Source: Sinorhizobium sojae CCBAU 05684
GTDB taxonomy: Bacteria > Pseudomonadota > Alphaproteobacteria > Rhizobiales > Rhizobiaceae
Length of the DNA: 64,000 nucleotides
NCBI RefSeq assembly: GCF_002288525.1
Contig: NZ_CP023069.1
Location: 124,001-188,000, forward strand
Reading direction: 5' to 3'
Position 1 is the first letter of the stretch. The number at the start of each line of letters is the position of its first letter. The notes beneath the pieces were generated by a model. The model was not told the DNA's origin. It did not search any database and saw only the letters and a program-made list of their open reading frames with translations. The translations under genes and the position numbers were made by a program. This document shows positions 40,771 through 49,313 of the stretch, piece after piece.

Positions 40771-41496
40771 ATGGAAGTAGGACGGTATCTTAAAGAAGGC
40801 CTGCTAATCTCTCTTCAGCAACGCCTTCGCGAATTTGCGGAGGGCATAGGAAAGCCAACGTCTTCCTTGAAGGTCCATCGACAGATCGTTTCGCTCCTTG
40901 AAAAGCCTGACCCCGTGATTCTGGACATCGGTTGCAATGATGGAAGCGATGCGCGACGCTTTCTCCAGCTTCGTCCGAAGGCCCAGCTTTTCTGCTTTGA
41001 GCCAGACCCCCGAGCCGCTGCTCGCTGTAGGGAAAACATGGGGCCTTTGGACAGGATGAGGCTATTTGAAGTCGCGATCAGTGATCGAAACGGCAGAATC
41101 GATTTCCACCCCAGTAATGGAGATGCAAAGGAATGGGATCTGTCAGGCTCAATACGCCAGCCCAAGAATCACCTTTCCGAATATCAGTGGGTCCGGTTTG
41201 ACGGACCCATCTCAGTTGAGACTCGGAGACTGGACGATTGGTGCAGTGAGGCTGGCTTGGAGAGTATCGACCTGATCTGGATGGATGTGCAGGGGGCCGA
41301 GTCCGACGTCATCGCTGGCGGCAAAGAGACTCTAAACAATACGCGCTTCATCTACACTGAATATAGTGACCAGGAGCTGTATGAAGGTCAACTGCCCCTG
41401 CGCGCAATTCTTGACCTACTGCCTTCGTTCGAATTGGTGGCTCAGTTTCCACGCGGAGTGGAGGGTGACGTTTTGCTCAGAAACACGAGGCTTTAG
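40771..41496 (+). CDS. noeI: NoeI, fucose 2-O-methyltransferase (FkbM family)
   Basis: 241 residues starting MEVGRYLKEGLLISLQQRLR, with a GAGG site (40759-40762) before the ATG at 40771. The SAM-binding motif VILDIGCNDGSDA (about 49-61), FEPDP (about 75) and LIWMDVQGAESDVI (about 170) mark the FkbM methyltransferase family. Its place after nolO matches NoeI of S. fredii-type strains, which methylates O-2 of the fucose on the Nod factor's reducing end. The fucosyltransferase gene needed for that (nodZ) is not in the window. It is probably the last gene of the nodA operon. Confidence 0.85.
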   Translation: MEVGRYLKEGLLISLQQRLREFAEGIGKPTSSLKVHRQIVSLLEKPDPVILDIGCNDGSDARRFLQLRPKAQLFCFEPDPRAAARCRENMGPLDRMRLFEVAISDRNGRIDFHPSNGDAKEWDLSGSIRQPKNHLSEYQWVRFDGPISVETRRLDDWCSEAGLESIDLIWMDVQGAESDVIAGGKETLNNTRFIYTEYSDQELYEGQLPLRAILDLLPSFELVAQFPRGVEGDVLLRNTRL

Positions 41497-41761
41497 CACC
41501 AGTCGGCTTGTTCTCTTCCATATTGCGGGCTGTCCCAGCCCAAGACCGCCTCAGCAGGCAGGCCTTGGCGCCCGGTTACCTTGACCGCTGTGCCGACACA
41601 GGTCTCGCGCCATTAAGCCAACCAGATCGCGATGCGCGTCGAGCCACATCGCTCGCCGAAACAATCGCTAGCGTTACCGATCTTTGACAGCGGCTCTGCA
41701 ACTGGAGAGCGTTTTTTCGAGACCCAGACGATCCGCCAAGGCCTGAATCGTACTACTCCTG

Positions 41762-42037
41762 TCACGGCCTCTCTGACGTTCGGCTCGCAGCGTCTGTGGT
41801 TCGAGTCGGATTTTGTCTCTCTACCTGGCTTCCGCTCTGAGGGTCCGTTGGAAGCGGAAGGGACGAAGATGAGGAGCAAAAAGATGAACAAAACGCGCCA
41901 ACGGTGTCATCCTGCTCCGATGGGCAAAAAAGGTAACATATATCCGCAACGGGGTCCGCCCGCACGTCCGGCGAGGCTACGAGCCATGTGGCGACTGCTG
42001 CGGTGCATGCGAGCATCAGCACGGTCCTGCGATTCAT
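41762..42037 (-). CDS. Small secreted cysteine-containing protein, unknown
   Basis: 91 residues with a clear signal peptide: MNRRTVLMLACTAAVATWLV then ASPDVRA before the likely cleavage, followed by DPVADICYLFCPSEQDD and GAFCSSFCSSSSS. The four cysteines come as CxxxC pairs. A strong GGAGGT ribosome-binding site precedes the ATG at 42037. It faces the nod operon tail to tail. I recognise no family. The last 40 residues are polar and low-complexity, and a frame change near 41890 cannot be excluded. Confidence 0.6.
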   Translation of the reverse strand: MNRRTVLMLACTAAVATWLVASPDVRADPVADICYLFCPSEQDDTVGAFCSSFCSSSSSLPLPTDPQSGSQVERQNPTRTTDAASRTSERP

Positions 42038-42559
42038 GAGATATACCTCCGAAAATTCGGGTTAAATTTGCAACATGGGCGGCAGTAAGAGGCGTGCAAT
42101 AGCGGTGGACCGTGTTTTCGGTTCCGATTGTCTGGCAGGCGCGGCAGACAAGTGCCCTTACCTTCGTGTTCCACCGGCCTAGGCAAAAACCGTGAACGCT
42201 GTTCCCCATCGCGCAGTCCTTCTTCATCTCTAAGAATAGCGCATGCGAATCGTCAAAGCGGATCATCTGCACTAGGCGGCAAAACCGAGCAAACCAAAGA
42301 TCGGCGCGAGGCCGACACCGTCGGCAATCCCAATAGTGCGAAAGACTCCGGGTCCAAGAGGTATGTGACGTTCTTCATCTATCAGCCTTTCTCTATTGTC
42401 GTGGTGTCATGTCCCAACGAAAGGTAGCGTAGGCGAGGCACGCGTGGGGAGCTTCGCTATGCACCATGTGGCAAGACTGGGAAATCCATTTTTTGTATGG
42501 GGCCTATTCAAACCATGGAATGTGCGAACGAATGCATTCCAACACATCGGCTTGAGGGC
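42038..42559 (+). other. Non-coding stretch, nothing recognised
   Basis: About 520 bases between the small secreted gene and the IS91 fragment. Frames on both strands lack motifs; one on the minus strand (from 42272) has several cysteines but overlaps the ribosome-binding site and gene below it. No nod box, NifA site or -24/-12 promoter seen. Confidence 0.4.
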
Positions 42560-43054
42560 CCCCGGGTGCCACGCGCGATCGCTGGCTTACCGACCGTCAG
42601 GCCGATCTGTTGCCGGTACCGTACTTCCATGTGGTGTTCACCATGCCGGCCGAGATCGCCGCGATCGCCTATCAGAACAAGCGGCAGCTCTATACGATGC
42701 TGTTCGAGGCGGCCGCCGAGACGCTCAAGACCATTGCCGCCGATCCCCGGCATCTCGGCGGCGAACTCGGCTTCCTCGCTATCCTCCACACCTGGGGGCA
42801 GACGCTGACCCATCACCCGCATCTCCACTGCCTCGTCCCCGGCGGCGTGCTGGCCGACGCTGGATCGCCTGTCGCCGCCGCCGTTTCTTCCTGCCGGTCC
42901 GGGTGCTCTCCCGGCTGTTCCGCCGCCTGTTCCTCGAGCGCTTGCTGGCGGCACAGGCGGCCGGAGGCCTGCGTTTCTTCGGCGCCCTCGCGCCGCTTGG
43001 CGATGGCAATGCCTTGGCCCGGGCGCTGCGTCCGCTGCGCAAGAAGCGCTGCCG
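42560..43054 (+). pseudogene. IS91-family transposase fragment
   Basis: One frame reads ADLLPVPYFHVVFTMPAEIA, then GELGFLAILHTWGQTLTHHP and HLHCLVPGG, the HUH (Y2) rolling-circle transposase signature of IS91. A frame change near 42868 is followed by FFLPVRVLSRLFRRLFLERL. The fragment lacks both ends of the gene: the N-terminus is missing, and the 3' side is cut at 43055 by a group II intron in the opposite orientation. It is not functional. Confidence 0.7.
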
Positions 43055-44043
43055 AGTAGGTGGGGGCGTTACCGCCCCACCCCTCACAGACCCGGACGTG
43101 CAGTTTTCCCGCATCCGGTTCCTCATGGTAGAGTTTAGCTCACGGCAGCAAATGAATGAGCAATTCTGGCTGGCGGCAGCGGATGGCGTTTCAGGATCTC
43201 GTTAAGACGGGTCCATCGGAACACGCTTTGACGATCTCGTCGAGATAGCCATTTCTGCCATATCCTCACGACCTGATGGGCGAACCATCGCAATCGCCGA
43301 GCATTTCCTCCGACGCCATAATAGGCGAAGTGGCCCCACATCATGGACGAGAGATGGCGGTGCTGATCGCGGATCGACCAGTTCCGGTGTTTCCGGCACC
43401 AGTCACTCACCGCTGCCAGCGCACGAGCAAAGCGGCCTTTGGCCGTGACTTGCATCACCATGGCTTTTCCTCTGCGCGACCGTCCCCACACGTGGGTCAG
43501 GCCGAGAAAGTCGAAGCTGGTGCCATCCGTCTCCGGATGCCGTGTGCTCTCCGTCCTTCGCGGGCGAAAGTCGACGAGGCGCGTCTTGTCCGGGTGGAGC
43601 GTAAGCCCGTACCGTCCAAGACGTTTGCCCAGAACTGCCAGGACACGTTGGGCGTCGACGATGTTGTCAAACGCCATGATCGCATCGTCAGCATAGCGGG
43701 CAATGGTGCAGCCCCCACGAAGCCGCGGCCGCACCTCGGTCTCGAACCATTCATCCAGCACATAGTGCAGAAAAATGTTCGAGAGGCAGGGCGAGACGAC
43801 GCCTCCTTGCGGGGATCCTTCTGTCGTTCGGCGCAGGAGACCATCTTCGATGGCCCCAGCATTCAGCCATTTATCGATCATCCGTCGGATGACGCCGTCC
43901 GTGACTCGCTGGTCGAGGAACGCCCGGAGGTAAGAGTGCGGGATCGAATCGAAGTACTTCTGTATGTCGAGATCGATCACCCAATAGAGCCGCTTTGCCC
44001 ACAGCACGTTCTGCATATTGCGGAGCGCCTGATGGGCCGAGCG
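43055..44043 (-). mobile_element. Group II intron, 3' part only
   Basis: The minus strand carries the intron's end: domain V at about 43120-43090 (stem ACCGGATGCGGGAAAACTGC with its pairing strand ACGTCCGGGT). A short domain VI hairpin (GGGGCGGTAACGCCCC) follows, ending at about 43055 inside the IS91 fragment. The reverse-transcriptase gene lies upstream. The 5' half of the intron, including domains I-III, is missing because an IS6 element abuts at 44044. Confidence 0.7.
43135..44043 (-). pseudogene. Group II intron reverse transcriptase/maturase, N-terminus missing
   Basis: The open frame enters from the IS6 boundary and reads ALRNMQNVLWAKRLYWVIDL then DIQKYFDSI. It continues with GSPQGGVVSPCLSNIFLHYV and CTIARYADDAIM (the catalytic YADD), then a maturase/thumb region ending LNEILKRHPLPPARIAHSF. 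About 300 residues remain of a usual 420 or so; RT blocks 0-2 are gone. Without them, and without the 5' intron, it cannot splice or move itself. The close spacing to domain V is as in other bacterial introns. Confidence 0.75.
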
Positions 44044-44859
44044 GGCACTGTAAAGTTATCAGCGGATTGATGCAGCGATAGCTGGCGGGGACGGCTGTCG
44101 GGCTGCGGCGACACACGCGATTTTGCTCCAGATTTGCATGGCGGCGTTACGCAGGTCTTGATGTTGAGCCGATGACAGCGTATTGCGGGGAAAGTGGAAC
44201 AGGTTGGCAATCGGATCATGGAAACGAACCGCTGAAGCTGGCGTGCCGACTTGAAGCGTTTCATGGTCCTTTCGCGTCGTCGGGTCGGCTGGTGCGAATT
44301 TTCCGCTCGATTATTTAGGCCTTTGTGCGACCGGTGTTCGACACCGGGCATGAGGTCGCGCCTGGCGGCATCATAGGACCGGAGCTTGTCGGTGATCATG
44401 ACCCGTGGTGTCCGCCCTTGAGCCTTCAGCAACTTGCGCATCAGGCGCTTTGCCGCCTTGGCATTTCGGCGGCTTTGCACCAGCACTTCGAGGACGAAGC
44501 CGTCCTGATCGACGGCACGCCAGAGCCACTGCTTCTTGCCATTGATGGCCACCACACATTCGTCGAGATGCCATTTGTCGCCCAGGCAGCCGGCTGACCG
44601 TCGCTTGATCTCCCGGGCGAAATGCCGTCCGAATTTCTCCGCCCAGCTTCGAATGGTCTGATGCGTGACGATGATGCCGCGGGACGCCAGCATGTCCTCA
44701 ACCATGCGCAGGCTGAGCGGAAAGCGAAAGTAGAGCCATACCGCGTGCGCAATGATCTCAGCGGGATAGCGGTGGCGACGATAAAGCGGATCACGAGCAA
44801 CTTCTGACATAGCCCATGTACGCACATCTTCCTCAGCCGTCGGTTAACTTTACGGTGCC
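44044..44859 (-). mobile_element. IS6-family element
   Basis: 816 bp with inverted ends GGCACTGTAAAGTTA and GGCACCGTAAAGTTA. The 8 bases on each side differ (GCCGAGCG and GCTTGAGC), and both neighbours are truncated genes, so the element probably made an adjacent deletion or joined two copies. Confidence 0.85.
44059..44810 (-). pseudogene. IS6-family transposase with a late frameshift
   Basis: From MSEVARDPLYRRHRYPAEII at 44810 the frame has the IS6 pattern HAVWLYFRFPLSLRMVEDML, WHLDECVVAINGKKQWLWRA (first acid), VMITDKLRSYDAAR (second) and NRAENSHQPTRRRERTMKRF (third). After QLQRFVS the frame given by the DNA (MIRLPTC...) leaves the family. One base away it continues IHDPIANLFHFPRNTL and ends IAASIR at 44059. 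The catalytic core is whole, so activity may remain. Confidence 0.75.
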
Positions 44860-44865
44860 GCTTGA

Positions 44866-45255
44866 GCCGCCCGCCGAATGCCGTCTGGCGGGAACACGAG
44901 GGCGAGATTCCGCTTCGACTGGCACAAGATCGGATGCGTTTCTGGTTGAAATTCCTGCCCGAGCAGGAGCGCACATTGCGGCCAATCTGTTTGGTCTGTG
45001 CTACTGGTCACCTGCGCTTAGCGCCGACGCCGGTCGCTCGAACCGTCGTCTGCTAGTGAAATATGACCCGCGGGGAAATGGCCCGTATCTTCATAGGCCT
45101 TCGGAGAATTTCGTGGAAGCCCGTTTGCTGATTTGACCTTGCCTTCAGTGACGCTCCATGATGCCGTGGCGGCACGTCGCGCGGTGCTGGCGAAGGGCGA
45201 CAGGAAATCAATACCCGTGTCATCGTGGGCACGGCAAAGATGGTAGGGTTGCGAG
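44866..45255 (+). pseudogene. TniA transposase fragment
   Basis: Pieces in shifting frames read AVWREHEGEIPLRL, MRFWLKFLPEQERTL, NRRLLVKYDPRG and TLHDAVAARRAVLAKG, clearly related to the C-terminal part of the TniA at 6006-7621 but not identical. It begins right at the IS6 right end, so the rest of this second Tni transposon was lost. Confidence 0.65.
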
Positions 45256-45403
45256 ATCATTAGATGGGACTCGCAAATGCCGGGTCACAGTCCAACGGCA
45301 CTTGTGAATCGATGCGTCTTGATCGATTCACAACAATGATGAATACACCGGTTAGTAGCCGCGCGCTGGTTTTCGGCGCGGAGAAGACATTCGAGGTTTT
45401 AGC

Positions 45404-45637
45404 ATGGAAGAAACTGTTCAAATCGGGAGCCGTGGCGACTTCGGCCTCTGGGCGATTGAAGTTGCCAAGCAGATTGTCGGCGAGCAGGGCTTTGAGCTTG
45501 CCAAGGCCGCGCGTGACGGAACGGAGGATGACGTCCGCGCGGCCGGCAATGCTTTGGGTAAGGCGATCACAGATGTGCTGCTCGAAGTCTATGACGGACT
45601 TCTGGAGGAAATTCCAGAGGACCAGGACGCTACCTAA
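45404..45637 (+). CDS. Hypothetical acidic 77-residue protein
   Basis: Starts MEETVQIGSRGDFGLWAIEV, continues AKQIVGEQGFELAKAARDGT and ends with an acidic tail LLEEIPEDQDAT. Mostly helical, soluble, no recognised domain. Two longer overlapping frames on either strand here look like shadows (basic, no motifs), while this one has balanced composition. The region before the ATG has only a weak AGG. It may be a remnant. Confidence 0.45.
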   Translation: MEETVQIGSRGDFGLWAIEVAKQIVGEQGFELAKAARDGTEDDVRAAGNALGKAITDVLLEVYDGLLEEIPEDQDAT

Positions 45638-45968
45638 GACAGAAGCTGCACTGCCTCTCCGCGTTAGCATGAAAGACGCGTTTGGCTTCACGCATGCTTT
45701 CATATCCGCTCTGCGAAACCAGATCGCGCGCCCGCACCTAAGAGGCGCATTGCCGGCGGTGAAGACTGTTCGTCGGCGCGCATGCCACGCTTCATGCGGC
45801 AGGATCAGCCGCCGGCTGACAAGTTGCTTCGAGCGGGTTCTCGACGAGCCGGAGGACTGCGTCCACCGGCTTAGTTGATTGACCTCCACAGTCGTAGCGC
45901 CGCAGCGCCTGGAGACATATTCGGCGGTTTCGGGATCGTTGATGGCCGAAGCTGATCTAGCTAAGCTA
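45638..45968 (+). other. Non-coding stretch before IS630-A copy 4
   Basis: About 330 bases with no supported gene, RNA or promoter. Frames on both strands are arginine-rich and lack motifs. Confidence 0.4.
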
Positions 45969-47113
45969 GTGGTATCCGCCTAACATAAGAGTCCGTATGG
46001 GATTCCCTTTGGCGAGTGCGTATGCGAGTGTGGCGCATGCGCACAGGAATAGCCTTCACCGTTTCGCCGACCGATCGCCAACGCCTGAGAGCCCTCATCA
46101 GTGATCGCAATGCGCCGCAGAAGCACGTCTGGCGCGCCGAGATCATCCTGCTGAGTGCCGATGGCGTCGGCACCGTCGAGATCATGCGACAGACCGGCAA
46201 GTCGAAGACCTGCGTGTGGCGCTGGCAGGAGCGCTTCGCCACGGAAGGCTTCGAGGGTCTCTTGCGCGACAAGACGCGCCCCTCGCGCATTGCGCCGCTC
46301 GGGCCGGAGATCGGCGAGCAGGTGGTGGCGCTTTCGCTTGCCGACCCGCCGGGCGAGACGACGCACTGGACTGCCGACATGATGGCGGCCGAGGTGGGCG
46401 TCAGCGCCAGCGCGGTGCGCCGCATCTGGAAGGCGCACGGTCTCCAGCCCCACCGCTGGCGGGCCTTCAAGCTCTCCAACGACCCGCAGTTCGTCGCCAA
46501 GCTCAAAGACGTTGTCGGCCTCTACGTCGACCCGCCGGCCCATGCCATCGTGCTGTCGGTCGACGAGAAGAGCCAGATCCAGGCGCTCGACCGCACCCAG
46601 CCCGGCCTGCCCCTGAAGAAGGGCCGGCTCGGCACCATGACCCACGACTACAAGCGGCATGGCACGACCACGTTGTTTGCCGCCCTCAACGTGCTCGACG
46701 GCACCGTCATCGGCAGGAACATGCAGCGTCACAGGCATCAGGAGTTCATCCGTTTTCTCAACGCCATCAACGCCCAAGTGCCGGCCGACAAGGCGATCCA
46801 CGTCATCCTCGACAACTATGCCGCCCACAAGCATCCCAAGGTGCGCGCCTGGCTCGACCGCCATCAGCGCTTTACCTTCCACTTCACGCCGACGTCCTGC
46901 TCGTGGCTCAACGCCGTCGAGGGCTTCTTCGCCAAACTGTCGAAGCGTCGCCTCAAGCGCGGCGTCTTTCATTCGGTCGTTGACCTCCAGGCCGCCATCA
47001 ACCGCTTCCTTACAGAGCACAACCAACAACCCAAGCCCTTCACCTGGACCGCCGATCCCGACAAAATCATCGCTGCCGTCAAACGGGGGCACCAAGTGTT
47101 AGATTCCATCCAC
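45969..47113 (+). mobile_element. IS630-A copy 4 (intact)
   Basis: 1145 bp, flanked by TA at 45967-45968 and 47114-47115 in a CTAG site. It lies just upstream of the gibberellin operon promoter, 177 bases before the NifA site. Confidence 0.9.
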
Positions 47114-47116
47114 TAG
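46016..47116 (+). CDS. IS630-family transposase (IS630-A copy 4)
   Basis: 366 residues, identical in translation to copy 1, with VDEKSQ, ILDNYAAHK and SWLNAVEGFF acidic motifs. Again the stop codon TAG is completed by the target site outside the element. Confidence 0.9.
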   Translation: MRMRVWRMRTGIAFTVSPTDRQRLRALISDRNAPQKHVWRAEIILLSADGVGTVEIMRQTGKSKTCVWRWQERFATEGFEGLLRDKTRPSRIAPLGPEIGEQVVALSLADPPGETTHWTADMMAAEVGVSASAVRRIWKAHGLQPHRWRAFKLSNDPQFVAKLKDVVGLYVDPPAHAIVLSVDEKSQIQALDRTQPGLPLKKGRLGTMTHDYKRHGTTTLFAALNVLDGTVIGRNMQRHRHQEFIRFLNAINAQVPADKAIHVILDNYAAHKHPKVRAWLDRHQRFTFHFTPTSCSWLNAVEGFFAKLSKRRLKRGVFHSVVDLQAAINRFLTEHNQQPKPFTWTADPDKIIAAVKRGHQVLDSIH

Positions 47117-47289
47117 TATAGCTTCGTCTTACGTCATTCGCTCCCGCAGCGCCTGCCGGTCACCTTCCTCCCTTCGATGACATAGCTTCGGTTCCATACT
47201 GGACGTCCGATCATGCCCGACAGACGAACCCTGACTTCTGCGCCAAGCTAAGGCGACCGACATACCTTGCGTTGACCTACTGTCGGGTT

Positions 47290-47305
47290 TGTCGCGTCCG
47301 CGACA
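47290..47305 (+). promoter_or_regulatory. NifA upstream activator sequence of the gibberellin operon
   Basis: TGT-N10-ACA (TGTCGCGTCCGCGACA), a match to the NifA binding consensus with a nearly palindromic interior. It lies 88 bases upstream of the -24/-12 promoter at 47393, within the normal range. NifA is active at low oxygen, so expression would be in nodules. Confidence 0.7.
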
Positions 47306-47392
47306 TAGTGATGTTCGGCCCGCGCGTGCCGCGCTCAGTTAAGTCATAGAATGATGTGCAGAGCAGCTTATCTGAGGCGCTCTCTGCGCAGT

Positions 47393-47408
47393 TGGCACAA
47401 CTCTTGCT
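47393..47408 (+). promoter_or_regulatory. Sigma-54 (-24/-12) promoter of the gibberellin operon
   Basis: TGGCACAACTCTTGCT is a full match to the RpoN consensus TGGCAC-N5-TTGCW. Transcription would begin about 12 bases downstream, leaving a leader of some 60 bases before the first gene at 47484. Confidence 0.85.
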
Positions 47409-47483
47409 GCCTTAGTTGAACGGCGGCACACGCCGGATACCCTTCCATCGCTTGTCAGATCAGCCAGCCAACAGGTAACCAAG

Positions 47484-48791
47484 ATGGACGCGCAAGAAAC
47501 CACTGCAGCATGCCGGGACGCCTTCGCCGAACTGGCGTCGCCAGCGTGCATCCACGACCCGTATCCGTTCATGCGGTGGTTGCGCGAGCACGATCCCGTG
47601 CATCGCGCGGCGTCGGGCCTCTTTCTGTTGAGCCGCCACGCCGACATCTACTGGGCGCTCAAGGCCACGGGCGATGCGTTTCGGGGACCGGCGCCGGGCG
47701 AACTGGCGCGCTATTTCCCGCGTGCCGCGACGAGCCTGTCGGTCAATCTGATGGCATCCACGCTAGCGATGAAGGACCCACCGACGCATACGCGTCTGCG
47801 CCGGCTGATCTCGCGCGACTTCACCATGCGCCAGATCGACAACCTGCGGCCGAGCACCGCGCGCATCGTCGCAGCGCGCCTGGACGGCATGGCGCCCGCG
47901 CTAGAGCGCGGGGAGGCGGTGGACCTGCATCGGGAATTCGCGCTAGCCTTGCCCATGCTGGTCTTCGCCGAACTGTTCGGCCTGCCCCAGGACGACATGT
48001 TGGGGCTCGCCGCCGGCATCGGCGCCATTGTGGAAGGCCTGGGCCCGCACGCCAGCGATCCCCAGCTCGCCGCGGCGGACGCGGCCAGCGCCAGGGTGCT
48101 GGCCTACTTTGGCGACCTCATACAGCGCAAGCGCACCGATCCCCGCCACGACATCGTGTCGATGCTGGTCGGCGCACACGACGACGATGCCGACACGCTG
48201 TCGGATGCGGAGTTGATCAGCATGCTGTGGGGCATGCTGCTGGGCGGCTTCGCCACCACTGCTGCGACCATCGACCATGCGGTCCTGGCGATGCGGGCGT
48301 ATCCCGAACAGCGGCACTGGCTGCAGGGAGACGCCGTGGGGGTGAAGGCATTCGTCGAAGAAGTCCTGCGCTGCGACGCGCCCGTCCTGTTCAGCCCCAC
48401 TCCGCGTATCGCCCAGCGCGACATCGAGCTGGGCGGCGTGGTGATCCCGAAGAACGCGGACGTGCGGTTGCTGATCGCGGCCGGCAATCGCGACCCGGAC
48501 GCCTTCGCCGATCCCGACCGCTTCGATCCCGCGCGGTTCTACGGCACCAATCCTGGCGGCACCAATCCTGGCATGTCGACCGACGGGAAGATCATGCTGA
48601 GCTTCGGCCACGGCATCCACTTCTGCCCCGGTGCGCAACTGGCCCGGATGCAGTTGGCCGAGAGCCTGCCGCGGATCCAGGCGCGCTTCCCCACGCTGGC
48701 ATTGGCCGAGCAGCCGACCCGGGAGCCCTCCGCGTTCCTCAGGACGTTCCGCGCGCTGCCGGTGCGGCTGCATGCGCAAGGGGGGGGCTGA
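47484..48791 (+). CDS. cyp114: CYP114-type cytochrome P450 of the gibberellin operon
   Basis: 435 residues with I-helix [11 protein letters not shown] (about 252-262), ExxR in EEVLR (about 292) and the haem loop [10 protein letters not shown] (about 373-382) with the cysteine ligand. It stands directly before the ferredoxin gene (1-bp gap), the position of cyp114. In rhizobia CYP114 with that ferredoxin turns ent-kaurenoic acid into GA12-aldehyde by oxidation and B-ring contraction. The cyp112 gene that normally precedes it is absent. Because neighbours carry deletions, a cyp112/cyp114 hybrid is conceivable, but the length and motifs are those of a whole P450. Start at the ATG 76 bases after the -12 element. 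Confidence 0.75.
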   Translation: MDAQETTAACRDAFAELASPACIHDPYPFMRWLREHDPVHRAASGLFLLSRHADIYWALKATGDAFRGPAPGELARYFPRAATSLSVNLMASTLAMKDPPTHTRLRRLISRDFTMRQIDNLRPSTARIVAARLDGMAPALERGEAVDLHREFALALPMLVFAELFGLPQDDMLGLAAGIGAIVEGLGPHASDPQLAAADAASARVLAYFGDLIQRKRTDPRHDIVSMLVGAHDDDADTLSDAELISMLWGMLLGGFATTAATIDHAVLAMRAYPEQRHWLQGDAVGVKAFVEEVLRCDAPVLFSPTPRIAQRDIELGGVVIPKNADVRLLIAAGNRDPDAFADPDRFDPARFYGTNPGGTNPGMSTDGKIMLSFGHGIHFCPGAQLARMQLAESLPRIQARFPTLALAEQPTREPSAFLRTFRALPVRLHAQGGG

Positions 48792-48792
48792 G

Positions 48793-49101
48793 ATGCGCGT
48801 CGTGGTCGACCAGGATCTGTGCGGAACCACCGGGCAGTGCGTGCTGACGCTGCCGGGCACCTTTCGCCAGCGCAAACCGGACGGCGTGGCCGAAGTGTGC
48901 GTGGCGACGGTCCCGCAGGCGCTGCACGCCGCCGTGCTGCTCGCGGCCAGCCAGTGCCCGGTCGCCGCCATCCGGGTCATCGAAAGCGACACTGGCGATG
49001 GCGAGCGCGCCAGCGCGGACCCTGCGCCTTCTCCGGCGGAGGCTGAGCGGCATGCCGCGAAAGACCAACGCAATCCAGGAGGACACGATGGGACGGTTTG
49101 A
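48793..49101 (+). CDS. 3Fe-4S ferredoxin of the gibberellin operon
   Basis: 102 residues starting MRVVVDQDLCGTTGQCVLTL. Cysteines at about 10, 16 and 55 (CGTTGQC and SQCP) fit a single 3Fe-4S cluster of the type that serves P450s. It is the electron donor for CYP114 in gibberellin ring contraction. It starts one base after the P450 stop, and its own end overlaps the SDR start by 14 bases. The 30-residue tail after the family core is hydrophilic and may be partly an artefact of the shared DNA. Confidence 0.8.
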   Translation: MRVVVDQDLCGTTGQCVLTLPGTFRQRKPDGVAEVCVATVPQALHAAVLLAASQCPVAAIRVIESDTGDGERASADPAPSPAEAERHAAKDQRNPGGHDGTV

Positions 49102-49313
49102 AGGCAAAGTGGCCGTGGTGACCGGCGCCGGCATCGGCAAGGGACGTGGCCGCGCTGGTGGCCTTCCTGCTCTCCGACGATGCTGCGTTCATCACCGGCC
49201 AGGTCGTGTGCATCGACGGCGGCATGCTGGCGCATGTCCCGACGTACGCCGACGGTGGCAACAGCCGCGCCGCGCGGGCTGCCGGCGACACCGCCGAAGC
49301 GGGGCGCTGCTGA
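49088..49313 (+). pseudogene. Gibberellin-operon SDR with its middle deleted
   Basis: The first 17 codons read MGRFEGKVAVVTGAGIG, the Rossmann start of a short-chain dehydrogenase. Within a few bases a second frame takes over with DVAALVAFLLSDDAAFITGQ and then CIDGGMLAH, the family's C-terminal end, up to a TGA at 49313. About 180-200 residues, including the YxxxK catalytic motif, are missing, and the two ends are out of frame. The intact enzyme oxidises GA12-aldehyde to GA12. The last base of the stop is also the first base of the cyp117 start. Confidence 0.85.

Noticed and set aside
43977..44058. Extension of the IS6 transposase frame beyond the element end to 43977
   Set aside because: The frame has already left the family after a one-base shift and crosses the terminal repeat; the family end lies in another frame at 44059.
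45260..45889. Long overlapping frames on both strands around 45.3-45.9 kb
   Set aside because: Both are basic and motif-free and overlap each other; only the 77-residue acidic frame inside looks coding.
47943..49235. A 430-codon minus-strand frame across the P450 and ferredoxin genes
   Set aside because: Shadow of codon bias in the opposite strand; arginine- and histidine-rich with no recognisable family.
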